The translations under genes and the position numbers were made by a program. Below, piece after piece: positions 45,010 to 53,331 of a stretch of 64,000 nt of DNA. Origin of the DNA: Desulfomonile tiedjei (GTDB lineage Bacteria; Desulfobacterota; Desulfomonilia; Desulfomonilales; Desulfomonilaceae). The DNA is taken from positions 248,001-312,000 of the forward strand of contig JACRDG010000032.1 in the NCBI GenBank assembly GCA_016218715.1. Direction: 5' to 3'. Position 1 is the stretch's first letter, and each line of letters opens with the position of its first letter. The notes beneath the pieces were generated by a model. The model did not search any database. It was given only the letters and a program-made list of their open reading frames with translations, and was not told the origin of the DNA.

Positions 45010-45930
45010 CTATTTCAGGGCTAAGATGATGGTAAGCACGTTCTCACGCATCATACCGATATAGCTTTCTCCTGCAGACCCGGCGGGGCCCATCGAATCC
45101 GAATAGAGCTCACCGCCGACCTCCACTCCCGCCTCACGGGCGATCTCCCGGACCAGCTTCGGATTGACGCTGGTTTCGACGAAGACTGCCTTGACGCCGA
45201 AGCTCCTGATAGAATTTACCACGGCCTTGAACCGCTCGGGCGTCATGCCTGCGCCGACCTCGCTCCCAGTGGACCAACCTACAGGCGCCTGATTCTTGAA
45301 CCCGTACTCCTGGGAGAAATAATTGAACGCATCGTGGCTGGTGACGAGAATCCGTTTGGCCGGAGGAATCACGTTGAACTGCTCTCGTATCCACGAGTCG
45401 AGCACGCGAAGCTGTTGGAGGTAGAGCTTCGCCCGGGCTTCGTAATCGGCCTTGTTAGCCGGATCCAGCTTTGCAACCCCGCGAACGATGTTGTTGACGT
45501 AGACCGCAGCGTTCTTTGGAGCCAACCAGGTGTGGGGGTCCCGGATCTTCTCTCCTTGCGTCTCGAGTTCGATCGGTTGGACGCCGTCTGCGCAGGTCAC
45601 AATCGGCTTGCCCGCGTCCTTGGCGAGGGTGGACATCCAGTTCTTCCCCTCGAGATGCCATCCGTTCTGTATGCACAGATCGGCTTTCGCGGTCATCTGG
45701 GCATCCCCCGGCGTCGGCATGTAGGTGTGGGGATCCGCGCCAGGGGCAAGAATGCAGTGCACCTGACACCGATCGCCAACCACCTGTCTGGTGAAGTCGG
45801 CCACCTGCGTCGTGGAACACACGATCATCAGCTTCCGGTCGGACCTGTCTGCGGATCTGCTCTGTTGGGCGTCCACCGCTCCCGCCATGAGAGCGATCAG
45901 CGCCAGGATTGAACCGAGAGCACGGAGCAT
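45010..45930 (-). CDS. Periplasmic metal-binding protein of ABC transporter (TroA/ZnuA family)
   Basis: 306 residues with a signal peptide (MLRALGSILALIALMAGAVDA). Probable metal ligands follow the TroA pattern: His in DPHTYMPTP, His in DPHTWLAP, His in SHDAFNYF and Asp in LYSDSMGP. No His-rich loop of the ZnuA type is present, and a His rather than Glu at the third position speaks for zinc/manganese binding of the TroA kind. The ATG at 45930 gives a proper signal peptide; the frame is open 46 codons upstream without reason to use it. First gene of the transporter operon. Confidence 0.92.
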   Translation of the reverse strand: MLRALGSILALIALMAGAVDAQQSRSADRSDRKLMIVCSTTQVADFTRQVVGDRCQVHCILAPGADPHTYMPTPGDAQMTAKADLCIQNGWHLEGKNWMSTLAKDAGKPIVTCADGVQPIELETQGEKIRDPHTWLAPKNAAVYVNNIVRGVAKLDPANKADYEARAKLYLQQLRVLDSWIREQFNVIPPAKRILVTSHDAFNYFSQEYGFKNQAPVGWSTGSEVGAGMTPERFKAVVNSIRSFGVKAVFVETSVNPKLVREIAREAGVEVGGELYSDSMGPAGSAGESYIGMMRENVLTIILALK

Positions 45931-46492
45931 GGATCGGACCTCCTTCACCGGAATTATGGTGCGGCTTTGCCCATTCTTGAGCGTTTGCCCTCGAATCGAG
46001 TGGCGGCACGGTACCACTGAACCCTCTGGAGCCCCCGAACGGTCTCTCACGGGCCACAACAACTGCACAACCGTCCTTATGTGGAGAGAAAACCCTTATC
46101 TTCTTGTTTTTGACCGTAACTCACCGTACGCTCCTCCGTCAACCAAGATTTCCATGGCCCTGACCATAACACAGCTCGATAGTACCCGGACCAGAAGGAT
46201 GGGTGTATGTGCTCTGAACCCAGCACCTGGCATTGTCGGTTCGGTCAGTATCGGGGCTAAGATGTCAAGGCGCTCGACCATCCGCCGTAGCCGCAGCGAA
46301 TGCGTGTCTGAAAACATTTTGGCCCTCAAAGAAATCTATCACGATCGAACGATCGAATTCGGGTCATGTTTCTTTCTGCTCTTCACGCCTTATAACCCGG
46401 GATAGAATCTGGAGTGCATGAATCTGGTCTGTCTCCTTGTAGGAGGGAACGCTCCTTTCCGGAGGGTTCCCTCCGCGGTCAGGGACTCGGCA
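45931..46492. other. Intergenic region before the metal transporter operon
   Basis: About 560 bases between the capsid gene end and the binding-protein start. It must hold the operon's promoter; I could not pick a convincing one nor a clear metal-repressor palindrome. A small leftward frame at 46096-46329 lacks support. Confidence 0.45.
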
Positions 46493-47710
46493 CTAGCTGG
46501 TGGGGAGTCCGTGGATCATGCCGATATTGGCTCTCGGATTGCGGACCACCACGCCGTAGGTCTGGAACGAGATCAGCCAGCGCTGGTATCTCCCCTGCGT
46601 GGGTATCTCCTTGCGGTCCACCCGGTCGTTCGCGTAGTACCCGTACTCGGTTTTGGCGAAATTGACCAGGATGAGGGTATCGGGCCTCAGGTAGCGGTCC
46701 GAGATGATGGGGAAGCTCTTTCCGATCTTCGCGTCGAACGTGTCCACCTGGAACCCGACCCCTTTGTCGTCCCGCTCCATGCGGCGGTACGAGATGTCGA
46801 AGTCATGGATGAAACGGTGAGTAAGGGGATGGCACACAATATGCCAGTTACCCGCGTTGTAGTTCGCGTGCTCGTCCAGCCACAGGTGCTCGGCGAGGTT
46901 GTCCAGATCGGCCTTGGTGAGGGCTGCACCTCCCTTGTTCACGTACACGTTGGGATTGGCGAGCTCGGCCTGCGTGATGGTCGGCCACGTGCAGAGGCCG
47001 CACATGGTCGGCTCCTCGGTCTTGTTGCCGTACACGTAGCTCGTTCCGTCGTGATACGGCCGGGAACGGAGCACCGCATAGGCCAACTGCCGCCGGAGCT
47101 TCTCCAGCAGGGCAGTGACCTGGTGCTCCACCTCGTCGGATACGATCTCGTACTTGGTGTTCTTGCGGGTTTTGGGAATCTCGAAGGTCTCCGCGTGGAT
47201 CTGAGTCCCCACCTCTCGGAAGACCAGATCGAGCGATCTCGGGTCCGCGGCGTCCCGATAGTCGGACCAGACCTCCGCGATCACTTCCCAGCTTACCGGT
47301 GCAGCATCGTCGCTGAGCACCGTATTGCCGTACGCGGCTACCGCAGCAGTCAGGTCGGTGATCGACGCCACCTTCGCCTGGACGCCGTCGGTCGGGCGTT
47401 CCAGGATGGTTCCCGCGCGAATTGCCTGTTTGACCGACTCTGCCGTGATGGGCTTGCCGAAGAGGTGGCCGGAAAAAGTCAGAGTAGTCCCTGTGAGTCT
47501 TGCGGTAATCTGGGACGGATAGCCCCATTCCTCCATCCAGCGGACTACGGGGCTCGATGCCGCGTTGCCGATCTTGAGCTTGGAAAGCACGTCGCTTTCC
47601 CCTTGAACCACTTTGTCCAGGCCGCGAAGCAGGAACTTCTGCAGCAGCCGTTCCGACTCGATGTCGCTCTGGGTCCAGAGCTTCATGAAATCGCTTACAT
47701 CTCCTGCCAT
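46493..47710 (-). CDS. Major capsid protein (SU10-like, DUF5309 type)
   Basis: 405 residues, probable HK97 fold. The sequence has the marks of the SU10-like capsid family: an N-terminal helix (DIESERLLQKFLLRGLDKV), a long middle with KTRKNTKYEIVSDEVEHQ and GTSYVYGNK, and the conserved closing block FQTYGVVVRNPRANIGMIHGL. AGGAGA stands 8 bases before the ATG. It follows the scaffold gene, the normal order. A stray copy of its last 24 or so codons lies at 58060-58135. Confidence 0.82.
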   Translation of the reverse strand: MAGDVSDFMKLWTQSDIESERLLQKFLLRGLDKVVQGESDVLSKLKIGNAASSPVVRWMEEWGYPSQITARLTGTTLTFSGHLFGKPITAESVKQAIRAGTILERPTDGVQAKVASITDLTAAVAAYGNTVLSDDAAPVSWEVIAEVWSDYRDAADPRSLDLVFREVGTQIHAETFEIPKTRKNTKYEIVSDEVEHQVTALLEKLRRQLAYAVLRSRPYHDGTSYVYGNKTEEPTMCGLCTWPTITQAELANPNVYVNKGGAALTKADLDNLAEHLWLDEHANYNAGNWHIVCHPLTHRFIHDFDISYRRMERDDKGVGFQVDTFDAKIGKSFPIISDRYLRPDTLILVNFAKTEYGYYANDRVDRKEIPTQGRYQRWLISFQTYGVVVRNPRANIGMIHGLPTS

Positions 47711-47800
47711 GTCTTTCTTCTCCTAATGGTAGTTTGGGCGGCCCCGGATGCCCCGGCGCTCGCGTGGAAGACGGGTGGCGCTCATGCCGCCCGTGGTGGA

Positions 47801-48580
47801 TCAAAACTTGAACTTGCGCAGGCCTGCGAACATGTCCTCGAGGGTCTTGGCCCTGTCCAGAACCCGATCGAACTCCTTGTCCTTATCGACCGGTTCGCCG
47901 ACTTCGCCGGTGCTCTCGACCATGGATCGGTTCCGAACCGCCTTGGCAGCCGCGGAACGCCGGTCTGCCGTGGTCTCCTGCTTCTTCTGAATGGAACGGA
48001 TAAGCGCGGCAGCATCATCCGGAGGCATCCCTGCGTCGCGGATGAGGAACTCCAGTTCGTGCTCGTAAGCTCCCAGGCCCGCGTTGTCGGGGGTTCTGAG
48101 GAAATCCCGGATGAACCTCCCGAAGTTGCGTTCGTCCTGAAGCCTCTGCTCGATCCTCGTGTCGAATTCGTTCAAAGCATCCTCCTGAAATTTCTTGATC
48201 ATCATGGCGGTCGCTGCGACCGGGTCCTGCGCGAAATCCGAACGGATTCCGCTGACGAACGAGTGTTCCTCCGCGCCCCGGAGCACTCTGCCGGCCCGGT
48301 GGCCCAAGCTCTGGAGGGCTTCCTGCAGATCCCGGGTTTCCAGCTCCTTCTGTTGGAGCAGTTGTTGAGTCATCTGGTAAGCCGCGAACAGCTCTTCCGG
48401 TGACATGTTTTCCTCGAGGTCGTCGTGCGATCCGTCGGGTTGGTTCAGGCCCTCGTCGGCCTCGTCCGGATTGGTTGCGTCTGCTGATTGGGCTTCGGTT
48501 TGATCGAGTGGGTCGGGATCGGAGAGATCCCCTCGACCGGTGAACGGATGGTTTCCTTGTAGCAGATCTTCGAGTGACAA
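47801..48580 (-). CDS. Phage scaffold-like protein
   Basis: 259 residues, acidic and disordered for about 70 residues, then helical and coiled-coil (AYQMTQQLLQQKELETRDLQEAL), ending in a basic patch FAGLRKFKF. Composition and place immediately before the capsid gene are those of a capsid assembly scaffold. The first codon is TTG behind a perfect AGGAGG. Confidence 0.68.
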   Translation of the reverse strand: MSLEDLLQGNHPFTGRGDLSDPDPLDQTEAQSADATNPDEADEGLNQPDGSHDDLEENMSPEELFAAYQMTQQLLQQKELETRDLQEALQSLGHRAGRVLRGAEEHSFVSGIRSDFAQDPVAATAMMIKKFQEDALNEFDTRIEQRLQDERNFGRFIRDFLRTPDNAGLGAYEHELEFLIRDAGMPPDDAAALIRSIQKKQETTADRRSAAAKAVRNRSMVESTGEVGEPVDKDKEFDRVLDRAKTLEDMFAGLRKFKF

Positions 48581-48600
48581 AGCTCCTCCTGCCGGACCCG

Positions 48601-48882
48601 TTAATCCTGCCGGGGCCGGGCCTTGATGTAGATGCGATCCAGTCTGTTCAGGACCAGATCGATCCCCGCGACGAAGCCGCGGTTAAAATCCAGGTTTTTG
48701 TCCTTGTCGAGACATTCCATGATCTTGATGAATTGCTCGCGTTTGAGCGATTCCACGAATGCCGGCAGAAACTGGTGCTGCCACGTGGGACTCGTCGCAG
48801 CCTCGACCAGTCTGTCTTCCACCTCCTTTTCGGATTCATCGTCCCAACCGTCTCTAAACAACAGGTATTCCTTGGAGAACAT
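48601..48882 (-). CDS. Small phage protein before the scaffold gene
   Basis: 93 residues, mostly helical (VESLKREQFIKIMECLDKDKNLDFNRGFVAGIDLVLNRLD), similar in style to small portal-associated proteins. AAAGGAGG lies upstream of its ATG. Not recognised. Confidence 0.6.
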   Translation of the reverse strand: MFSKEYLLFRDGWDDESEKEVEDRLVEAATSPTWQHQFLPAFVESLKREQFIKIMECLDKDKNLDFNRGFVAGIDLVLNRLDRIYIKARPRQD

Positions 48883-49084
48883 CGGCTTGCAGCCTCCTTT
48901 GATGAGGGAATAGCAGGCGCAGCGCGAGCAGGGAGCCCGCGTCGCTGAAATTGATTTGGTGCAAAGTAGTGTTACGGAAGGTTATGAAGAATAAAGTAGG
49001 CCAAGTTGCTGGCAGGGTTCAGGTGGAAGTTGTGCTGAAATCCACTTCTTCCACGGCAGAGGAGACCAGTTAGCGACCCGCGTT

Positions 49085-49474
49085 TCACGCCTCGGTCATG
49101 CGCTGGTAAATCAGGGTGATCTCGCTCAATATCTTGTCCATCTCCCAGCGCCAAGCTCCCAGTCTAGTATGCAGCTCGAATTCGTAGTCCATCTCGATAA
49201 AGACTTCGTGAAACGCCCCGATAATGGCGCGTAACTCCCCCCGCGAAAAACGACGGAACCCATACGTTTCTGATGATGCTTCCCATCGCCTATAGTATTT
49301 GGCGATTTCATCCAGGTAATGTTCGGCCTCGCGCTTCGCCACGCCAATCTTTCGCTCGAAGTCAGCCACGCGAAAGCCGTTGCACACCTCGTTCAAGGAA
49401 TTGCCCATGACTCCCAGTTCATGATGCGACAGACCTAACACGACATAGTCAGTATGAAACTCTTGAATCTCCAT
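49085..49474 (-). CDS. Probable immunity protein for the CdiA-CT-like toxin
   Basis: About 129 residues, starting MEIQEFHTDYVVLGLSHHELG. The block LSHHELGVMGNSLNEVCNGFRVADFERKIGV resembles immunity proteins found behind CdiA-type RNase toxins, although I cannot name the family. It starts 12 bases after the toxin stop, the standard toxin-immunity arrangement. Two ATGs (49480 and 49474) are close; AGGAG is better placed for the second. Confidence 0.68.
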   Translation of the reverse strand: MEIQEFHTDYVVLGLSHHELGVMGNSLNEVCNGFRVADFERKIGVAKREAEHYLDEIAKYYRRWEASSETYGFRRFSRGELRAIIGAFHEVFIEMDYEFELHTRLGAWRWEMDKILSEITLIYQRMTEA

Positions 49475-49486
49475 TGTCATCTCCTG

Positions 49487-50068
49487 TTACTCGATGTCTT
49501 TGTCATAGAATCGCTTACCTGCATCTGGTCGAAAGGCGGTACCGCCGTCAGGATGTGAGGGATCACGAATGACAAAAGTTCCCGTTTCCTTATCCCAGTA
49601 GGCGGAGCGACCACCTTGCGGAGGTTTCCATTCTGTGGGCTTAGACAGAATCTTCAGTATGAGGTCCCGAAATTGCGTTCGGTCCGCCACCTCGGGAAAC
49701 TCACGTTTTTTGACCACATGTTTCCGATACGCGTGGCCGTGCGCAATCCGTTCAGCAATCCGCGCTATCTGCGCGGCGGTTTCAAAGGCTTCCCCGATCC
49801 GTTTCCGCTTCTGGTCCGGATCGTCTATAAGGAGCGGGAAGTTGCGCTGGAAGTGGTTAATCAGTGCTCGAATCGCATCCAAAGGATTGGGGACAGTCGG
49901 CACCTTCCGAAATGGAGAAGGTACCCCGAGCCAGAAACCCTGCTCGGAGGTCACCCTTTTGGGTGCGCCCTTTTCCTCCTTTCGTCGGTGAGGTCTTGCC
50001 TTGGTCCGGCTCCAGCTATACTCCGGGTGCGTGGCAAACCACCAGCGCCTCTGTCTGTCAGAGTCCAC
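49487..50068 (-). CDS. Toxin with RRWWFATHPEYS leader and CdiA-CT-like nuclease domain
   Basis: 193 residues. The first 20 hold the leader block QRRWWFATHPEYSWS, shared with the toxins at 57024 and 58829. A basic linker and a low-conservation middle follow. The last 95 residues (AHGHAYRKHV, TQFRDLILKIL, GRSAYWDKETGTFVIRDP, GGTAFRPDAG) match the pattern of C-terminal toxin domains of CdiA/filamentous haemagglutinin effectors, probably an RNase. The start is set at GTG 50068 because its upstream DNA aligns with the start regions at 52793 and 59590; a TTG nine codons earlier also opens the frame. No signal peptide. Its partner gene follows at once. Confidence 0.78.
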   Translation of the reverse strand: MDSDRQRRWWFATHPEYSWSRTKARPHRRKEEKGAPKRVTSEQGFWLGVPSPFRKVPTVPNPLDAIRALINHFQRNFPLLIDDPDQKRKRIGEAFETAAQIARIAERIAHGHAYRKHVVKKREFPEVADRTQFRDLILKILSKPTEWKPPQGGRSAYWDKETGTFVIRDPSHPDGGTAFRPDAGKRFYDKDIE

Positions 50069-50361
50069 GATACGTGTGTCCTTTCGTGATGACAAGTGGA
50101 AAAGTCAGAGGAAGATGAGCACGTTATTCCCCGGCAGCGACAGGGGAAAGCGGATCATCCGGCTGACGCCGAGTCGTCGCGTCAGACATTCGGCTCGTGA
50201 ACCATCGGCGCTTCAGTGCGTTACACAGTTGCGGCTGGCGTCAGTTATGTCGCTCACCGCGGAAAATCGTCATTGACCGGCTGGAGGGTAAAGAGTTATG
50301 GTCATGCGCAGGGGTTCCGAGGAAGAGGCTCGGCGCGGGCACTACCCGGGAGGAGAGACGA
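50069..50361. other. Divergent intergenic region; conserved toxin upstream DNA
   Basis: The 5' side of the toxin shares CTTGTC, CACGAAAGGA and, further up, GCCGGGGAATAACGTGCTC-like DNA with the region upstream of the toxin starting at 59590. It also serves the rightward pentapeptide gene. Confidence 0.5.
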
Positions 50362-51999
50362 ATGCCAGAGTGCAAGCACCATACAATCTGCCACCTCGAT
50401 GCCGATGAAAATACCGGCGACGGTTTCTGTATTCTCCACTCGGAAAAAGCCAACAAGGACCAAGACGATTTCCTAAGGGATTTCGACGCGCATCGTTCGA
50501 CAAACGAGGAACCTGATTTCTCATATTTTGTTTTCCCAGGTCACGCCAGTTTCTACAATGAGGCCTTCGGTAAAGCCAAATTTCTTGGTGCTCGGTTCTT
50601 GCAGGGAGTCACCTTCGCCGCGGCGACCTTTGCAAGCGCCAACTTCAGTCGTGCCAAGTTCAAAGCTGGCGCTGTCTTTCACGATGCCACATTCAACGGA
50701 TCGGCTAACTTTTCGCGCTCCGAGTTCGCCGAAGAAGTTGACTTTAGCCACGCTAAATTCACCGGTTACACCAAATTTGTAAATGCCCATTTTCAGGGAG
50801 CCAACTTCTGGTTCACCAAGTTCGTTTCGGACCGTGAGATTACAGCGGAGGTTGACTTCGCAGGTGCTGAGTTTGCTGGAGATGCATATTTTACAGATAC
50901 TCGATTTGACAAAGCCGGCTTCACCCAGGCTAAGTTCGCATCGGCCGAATTCATCAACGCGCGATTCAAGGAGGCCAACTTCGACCACGCCGCGTTCTCA
51001 GGGGCAACCACGTTTGCCGGCGTTGAGGTTTGGGAAAAGTTTCGCTGCGTAGAGGTTGGTTTCACGGGAGAGATGAATTTCACGAAAGGCCGCTTCGCGG
51101 ATGCCAACTTCTCCGGTGCCAAGTTCGCTCAGAAAGTGGACTTCGAAGGAAGGAGGTTCCTAGGGAAATCCGACTTCAGAAGGACTCAGTTCAAAACAGG
51201 AGCCAATTTCACGGGGGCCTACTTCGAAGAGAAGGTTAATTTCAGTTATGCTGAATTTCGAGAGAGAACGGTCTTTGCCCCTAAGAAACTAGCTATTGAA
51301 GGATTTGCAACCGAAACTCTCCCTGTTTTTTGCGATGCTGAAGTTGACTTCAGAGACGTGATCATCGAGCCGCTCGATGCACTCGTGCTCCGAGATGCTG
51401 ATCTCAGCAGATGTCGGTGCCAAGGCACGGACCTGCGGAAGGCCGAGATTACCGGAGCGCTTTGGCGCAAAATCGGCAGCCGCTTCGGGGTCTTTGATGA
51501 AGTCGCCTCTATACCCATGGATGCGACTCGGGACTGGTACGACATCGAGCGGCTGTACCGCGAACTGAAACAAAACTACGAAGACCGTCGTGACTACGAG
51601 CGAGCTGGCGATTTCCACTACGGCGAGAAGGAAATGCGCCGGATAAATCCTAAGACTCATTGGGCATGGCGGTTTGTCTTGGGGGTGTACCTGGTAGTGA
51701 GCGGCTATGGCGAGAGGTGCCTGCGCCCGCTTGCCTGGGCAAGTTTGTTCTTGGCACTTTTTACCATAGGTTATCTCTGGTGCGGCCTGTGTCCCAAAGA
51801 TGGAGACCAGATCCTGACGATATGTGATTGGTCGGATTGGCGTGCCTGGAATTACAGTCTCCGCGTTATGACGCTCCTCAAGCCCTATGACTGGGTTCCT
51901 CAGGGGTGCGGAGAGTGCATCAATACGTTCGCAAGCCTCGTAGGCCCGCTCCTGATCGGCCTTTTTGCTTTGACTCTCAGGCAGCGGCTGAAGCGCTGA
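50362..51999 (+). CDS. Pentapeptide-repeat protein with C-terminal ion-channel-like region
   Basis: 545 residues. An N-terminal Cys/His cluster (CKHHTICHLDADENTGDGFC) precedes a long run of pentapeptide repeats, about residues 65-400, with A(N/D)F at regular spacing (ANFSRAKF, VDFSHAKF, ANFTGAYF), which should fold as a right-handed quadrilateral beta helix. After a helical linker (DIERLYRELKQNYEDRRDYERAGDFHYGEKEM), two membrane helices frame a short pore-like loop (LFLALFTIGYLWCG ... FASLVGPLLIGLFALTLRQ). Such architecture occurs in pentapeptide-channel fusions of unknown role. It runs against the phage genes. The ATG at 50362 has AGGAGAG before it. Confidence 0.82.
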   Translation: MPECKHHTICHLDADENTGDGFCILHSEKANKDQDDFLRDFDAHRSTNEEPDFSYFVFPGHASFYNEAFGKAKFLGARFLQGVTFAAATFASANFSRAKFKAGAVFHDATFNGSANFSRSEFAEEVDFSHAKFTGYTKFVNAHFQGANFWFTKFVSDREITAEVDFAGAEFAGDAYFTDTRFDKAGFTQAKFASAEFINARFKEANFDHAAFSGATTFAGVEVWEKFRCVEVGFTGEMNFTKGRFADANFSGAKFAQKVDFEGRRFLGKSDFRRTQFKTGANFTGAYFEEKVNFSYAEFRERTVFAPKKLAIEGFATETLPVFCDAEVDFRDVIIEPLDALVLRDADLSRCRCQGTDLRKAEITGALWRKIGSRFGVFDEVASIPMDATRDWYDIERLYRELKQNYEDRRDYERAGDFHYGEKEMRRINPKTHWAWRFVLGVYLVVSGYGERCLRPLAWASLFLALFTIGYLWCGLCPKDGDQILTICDWSDWRAWNYSLRVMTLLKPYDWVPQGCGECINTFASLVGPLLIGLFALTLRQRLKR

Positions 52000-52062
52000 C
52001 AGAGGCCTTTCTGGAGACATCGTGGCTGGGAGCAACTGGCGAGCCAGTTGCCATGTTTTTGC

Positions 52063-52707
52063 TTACGTGTCTATGGGTACGCGATCCCATTCATCGTCGT
52101 CATATTTGGTGATCCAGTTAATGGCGTGGTGCCATTCTATGAGAACGTCGGGATCGAGACATCCGGGCGGCGGCTGCCCTTCGACGTATGCTTGGTCACA
52201 GGCCCAGCGCAGTCGGTAGATGAGATCGGAGGCGTCCATAATCTCCGGCTTGGGGCGTAACCTCAAGCGACGGATAAAGGGCCACGGGGATTCGTCAAGC
52301 TCAGGGAATTTGACCACTATTTCGTCATTGTTCATCTGATGATCCGGCCACGGCAGCCGATCGAAAAGGCGCACTGCCCACATCAATACAAACAAGGCTT
52401 CCACGCGCCAGGTGAACTTGTTGTTCATTTGAGCGCTTGGCGTGGGACCCGACAAGAAGGCAATCTCATCGGGACTAAGATAATCCCAGAGCTGGTGTTT
52501 GCGAAGATATTGTTTGTACTCGTCATATGACGGGTAGTACGCGGAACCGATGACACCGTGGAGGCAGAATATTCGGATGCCGACTTTCTCAGCCGTTCGC
52601 AACTCCGTCTCCTCTTCGGATTCGATGCACGGGAGCCCCGGATTATAGGGGATTCCTTTTCTTTTCAAAAGGGTTTCAGAGGCTTCCTTGCGTTCCTCCG
52701 GCTCCAT
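52063..52707 (-). CDS. DUF4272 protein, orphan immunity candidate
   Basis: 214 residues. RKEASETLLKRKGIPYNPGLP at the start, SEEETELRTAEKVGIRIFCLHGVI, then WRVEALFVLMWAVRLFD and DLIYRLRWACDQAYVEG are the conserved blocks of DUF4272, a family often found in immunity-gene arrays. It begins 2 bases after the stop of a 27-codon leader-like peptide gene (52710-52793) that takes the place of a toxin. RBS GGAGG lies before the ATG. Its ancestral partner toxin seems to be lost. Confidence 0.75.
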   Translation of the reverse strand: MEPEERKEASETLLKRKGIPYNPGLPCIESEEETELRTAEKVGIRIFCLHGVIGSAYYPSYDEYKQYLRKHQLWDYLSPDEIAFLSGPTPSAQMNNKFTWRVEALFVLMWAVRLFDRLPWPDHQMNNDEIVVKFPELDESPWPFIRRLRLRPKPEIMDASDLIYRLRWACDQAYVEGQPPPGCLDPDVLIEWHHAINWITKYDDDEWDRVPIDT

Positions 52708-52709
52708 AA

Positions 52710-52793
52710 TCATCCTCCGTACTCCGCTGGTGACTGACTGCAATCCGGATAGGTGGTAAAACAACGGTACTGCTCGCCGACGGTCTCGATCAT
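52710..52793 (-). CDS. Short toxin-leader-like peptide, probably decayed
   Basis: A 27-codon frame starting MIETVGEQYRCFTTYPDCSQ. Against MIETDQQRRWWFATHPEYSS of the AHH toxin it keeps MIET, then F-x-T-x-P-[ED]-x-S in the same spacing, while the RRWW is lost. It also shares the upstream DNA (CTTGTCCTTA, GAAAGGAGA) with the toxin at 59590. Most likely it is what remains of a toxin gene whose body was deleted, leaving its immunity gene directly downstream; a true short peptide is possible. Confidence 0.55.
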   Translation of the reverse strand: MIETVGEQYRCFTTYPDCSQSPAEYGG

Positions 52794-53331
52794 AGGGTTC
52801 TCCTTTCGTAAGGACAAGTGAAAATGGGAAAGGGATGGGCTTTCTACCTGGTGGAGGGAGCGTTGCAGCCCGCGTAGGATGCGGCGACCAACGGGACGCG
52901 CTTCGGTCGAGTCATGCTCGCCTCTCCAGGCTCACGGGATCATGACCAACTCGGCGAAGCGGTCCGTTCTTAAACCGCGCCCCAAGGCTGTAGACCTTTG
53001 TTTAGCGTACGTGCCTTGGGGGGGATTCCACTTGACTGAGTAGCTACAAGAGGGTACGCTCATGGACAGGAAAAACCGGGTTTCAGGCATGAGCGTGAAG
53101 AGGGCTCCATCTCTGGTAAATGCCCGTGGAGGCCAGGGGATGCGTTGCGGGTTCGGAGGAGCCGTCCGTGGTTTGGTTCGCGCCTGGCAGCCTCCTGAAA
53201 TGGCAAGTCAGCGGTATGATCTTGTTTGAGGAGGGAGCGCTTCCCGTGGCAAATCTCAAACGGGGGGCCGTTCTAATGGTCAATCGAGTACTGTTGTCGC
53301 TGGCCTGACTTGAGCAATGGGGGTGCTCACA
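52794..53331. other. Non-coding region with long hairpin
   Basis: No convincing gene. CCCCAAGGC (52980-52988) and GCCTTGGGG (53013-53021) form a perfect 9-bp stem. The DNA next to 52794 carries the shared upstream sequence of the toxin cassettes. Confidence 0.5.

Noticed and set aside
46096-46329. Small leftward frame between capsid and metal-binding protein genes
   Set aside because: No ribosome site and no recognisable family; the region probably carries the operon promoter.
46418-48403. Rightward open frame of 661 codons across the capsid and scaffold genes
   Set aside because: It is antisense to two well-supported phage genes and is a by-product of GC-rich codon use.
53120-53308. Rightward 62-codon frame before the signal peptidase gene
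   Set aside because: Lacks a ribosome site and reads like chance sequence; the hairpin and cassette upstream DNA account for this gap.
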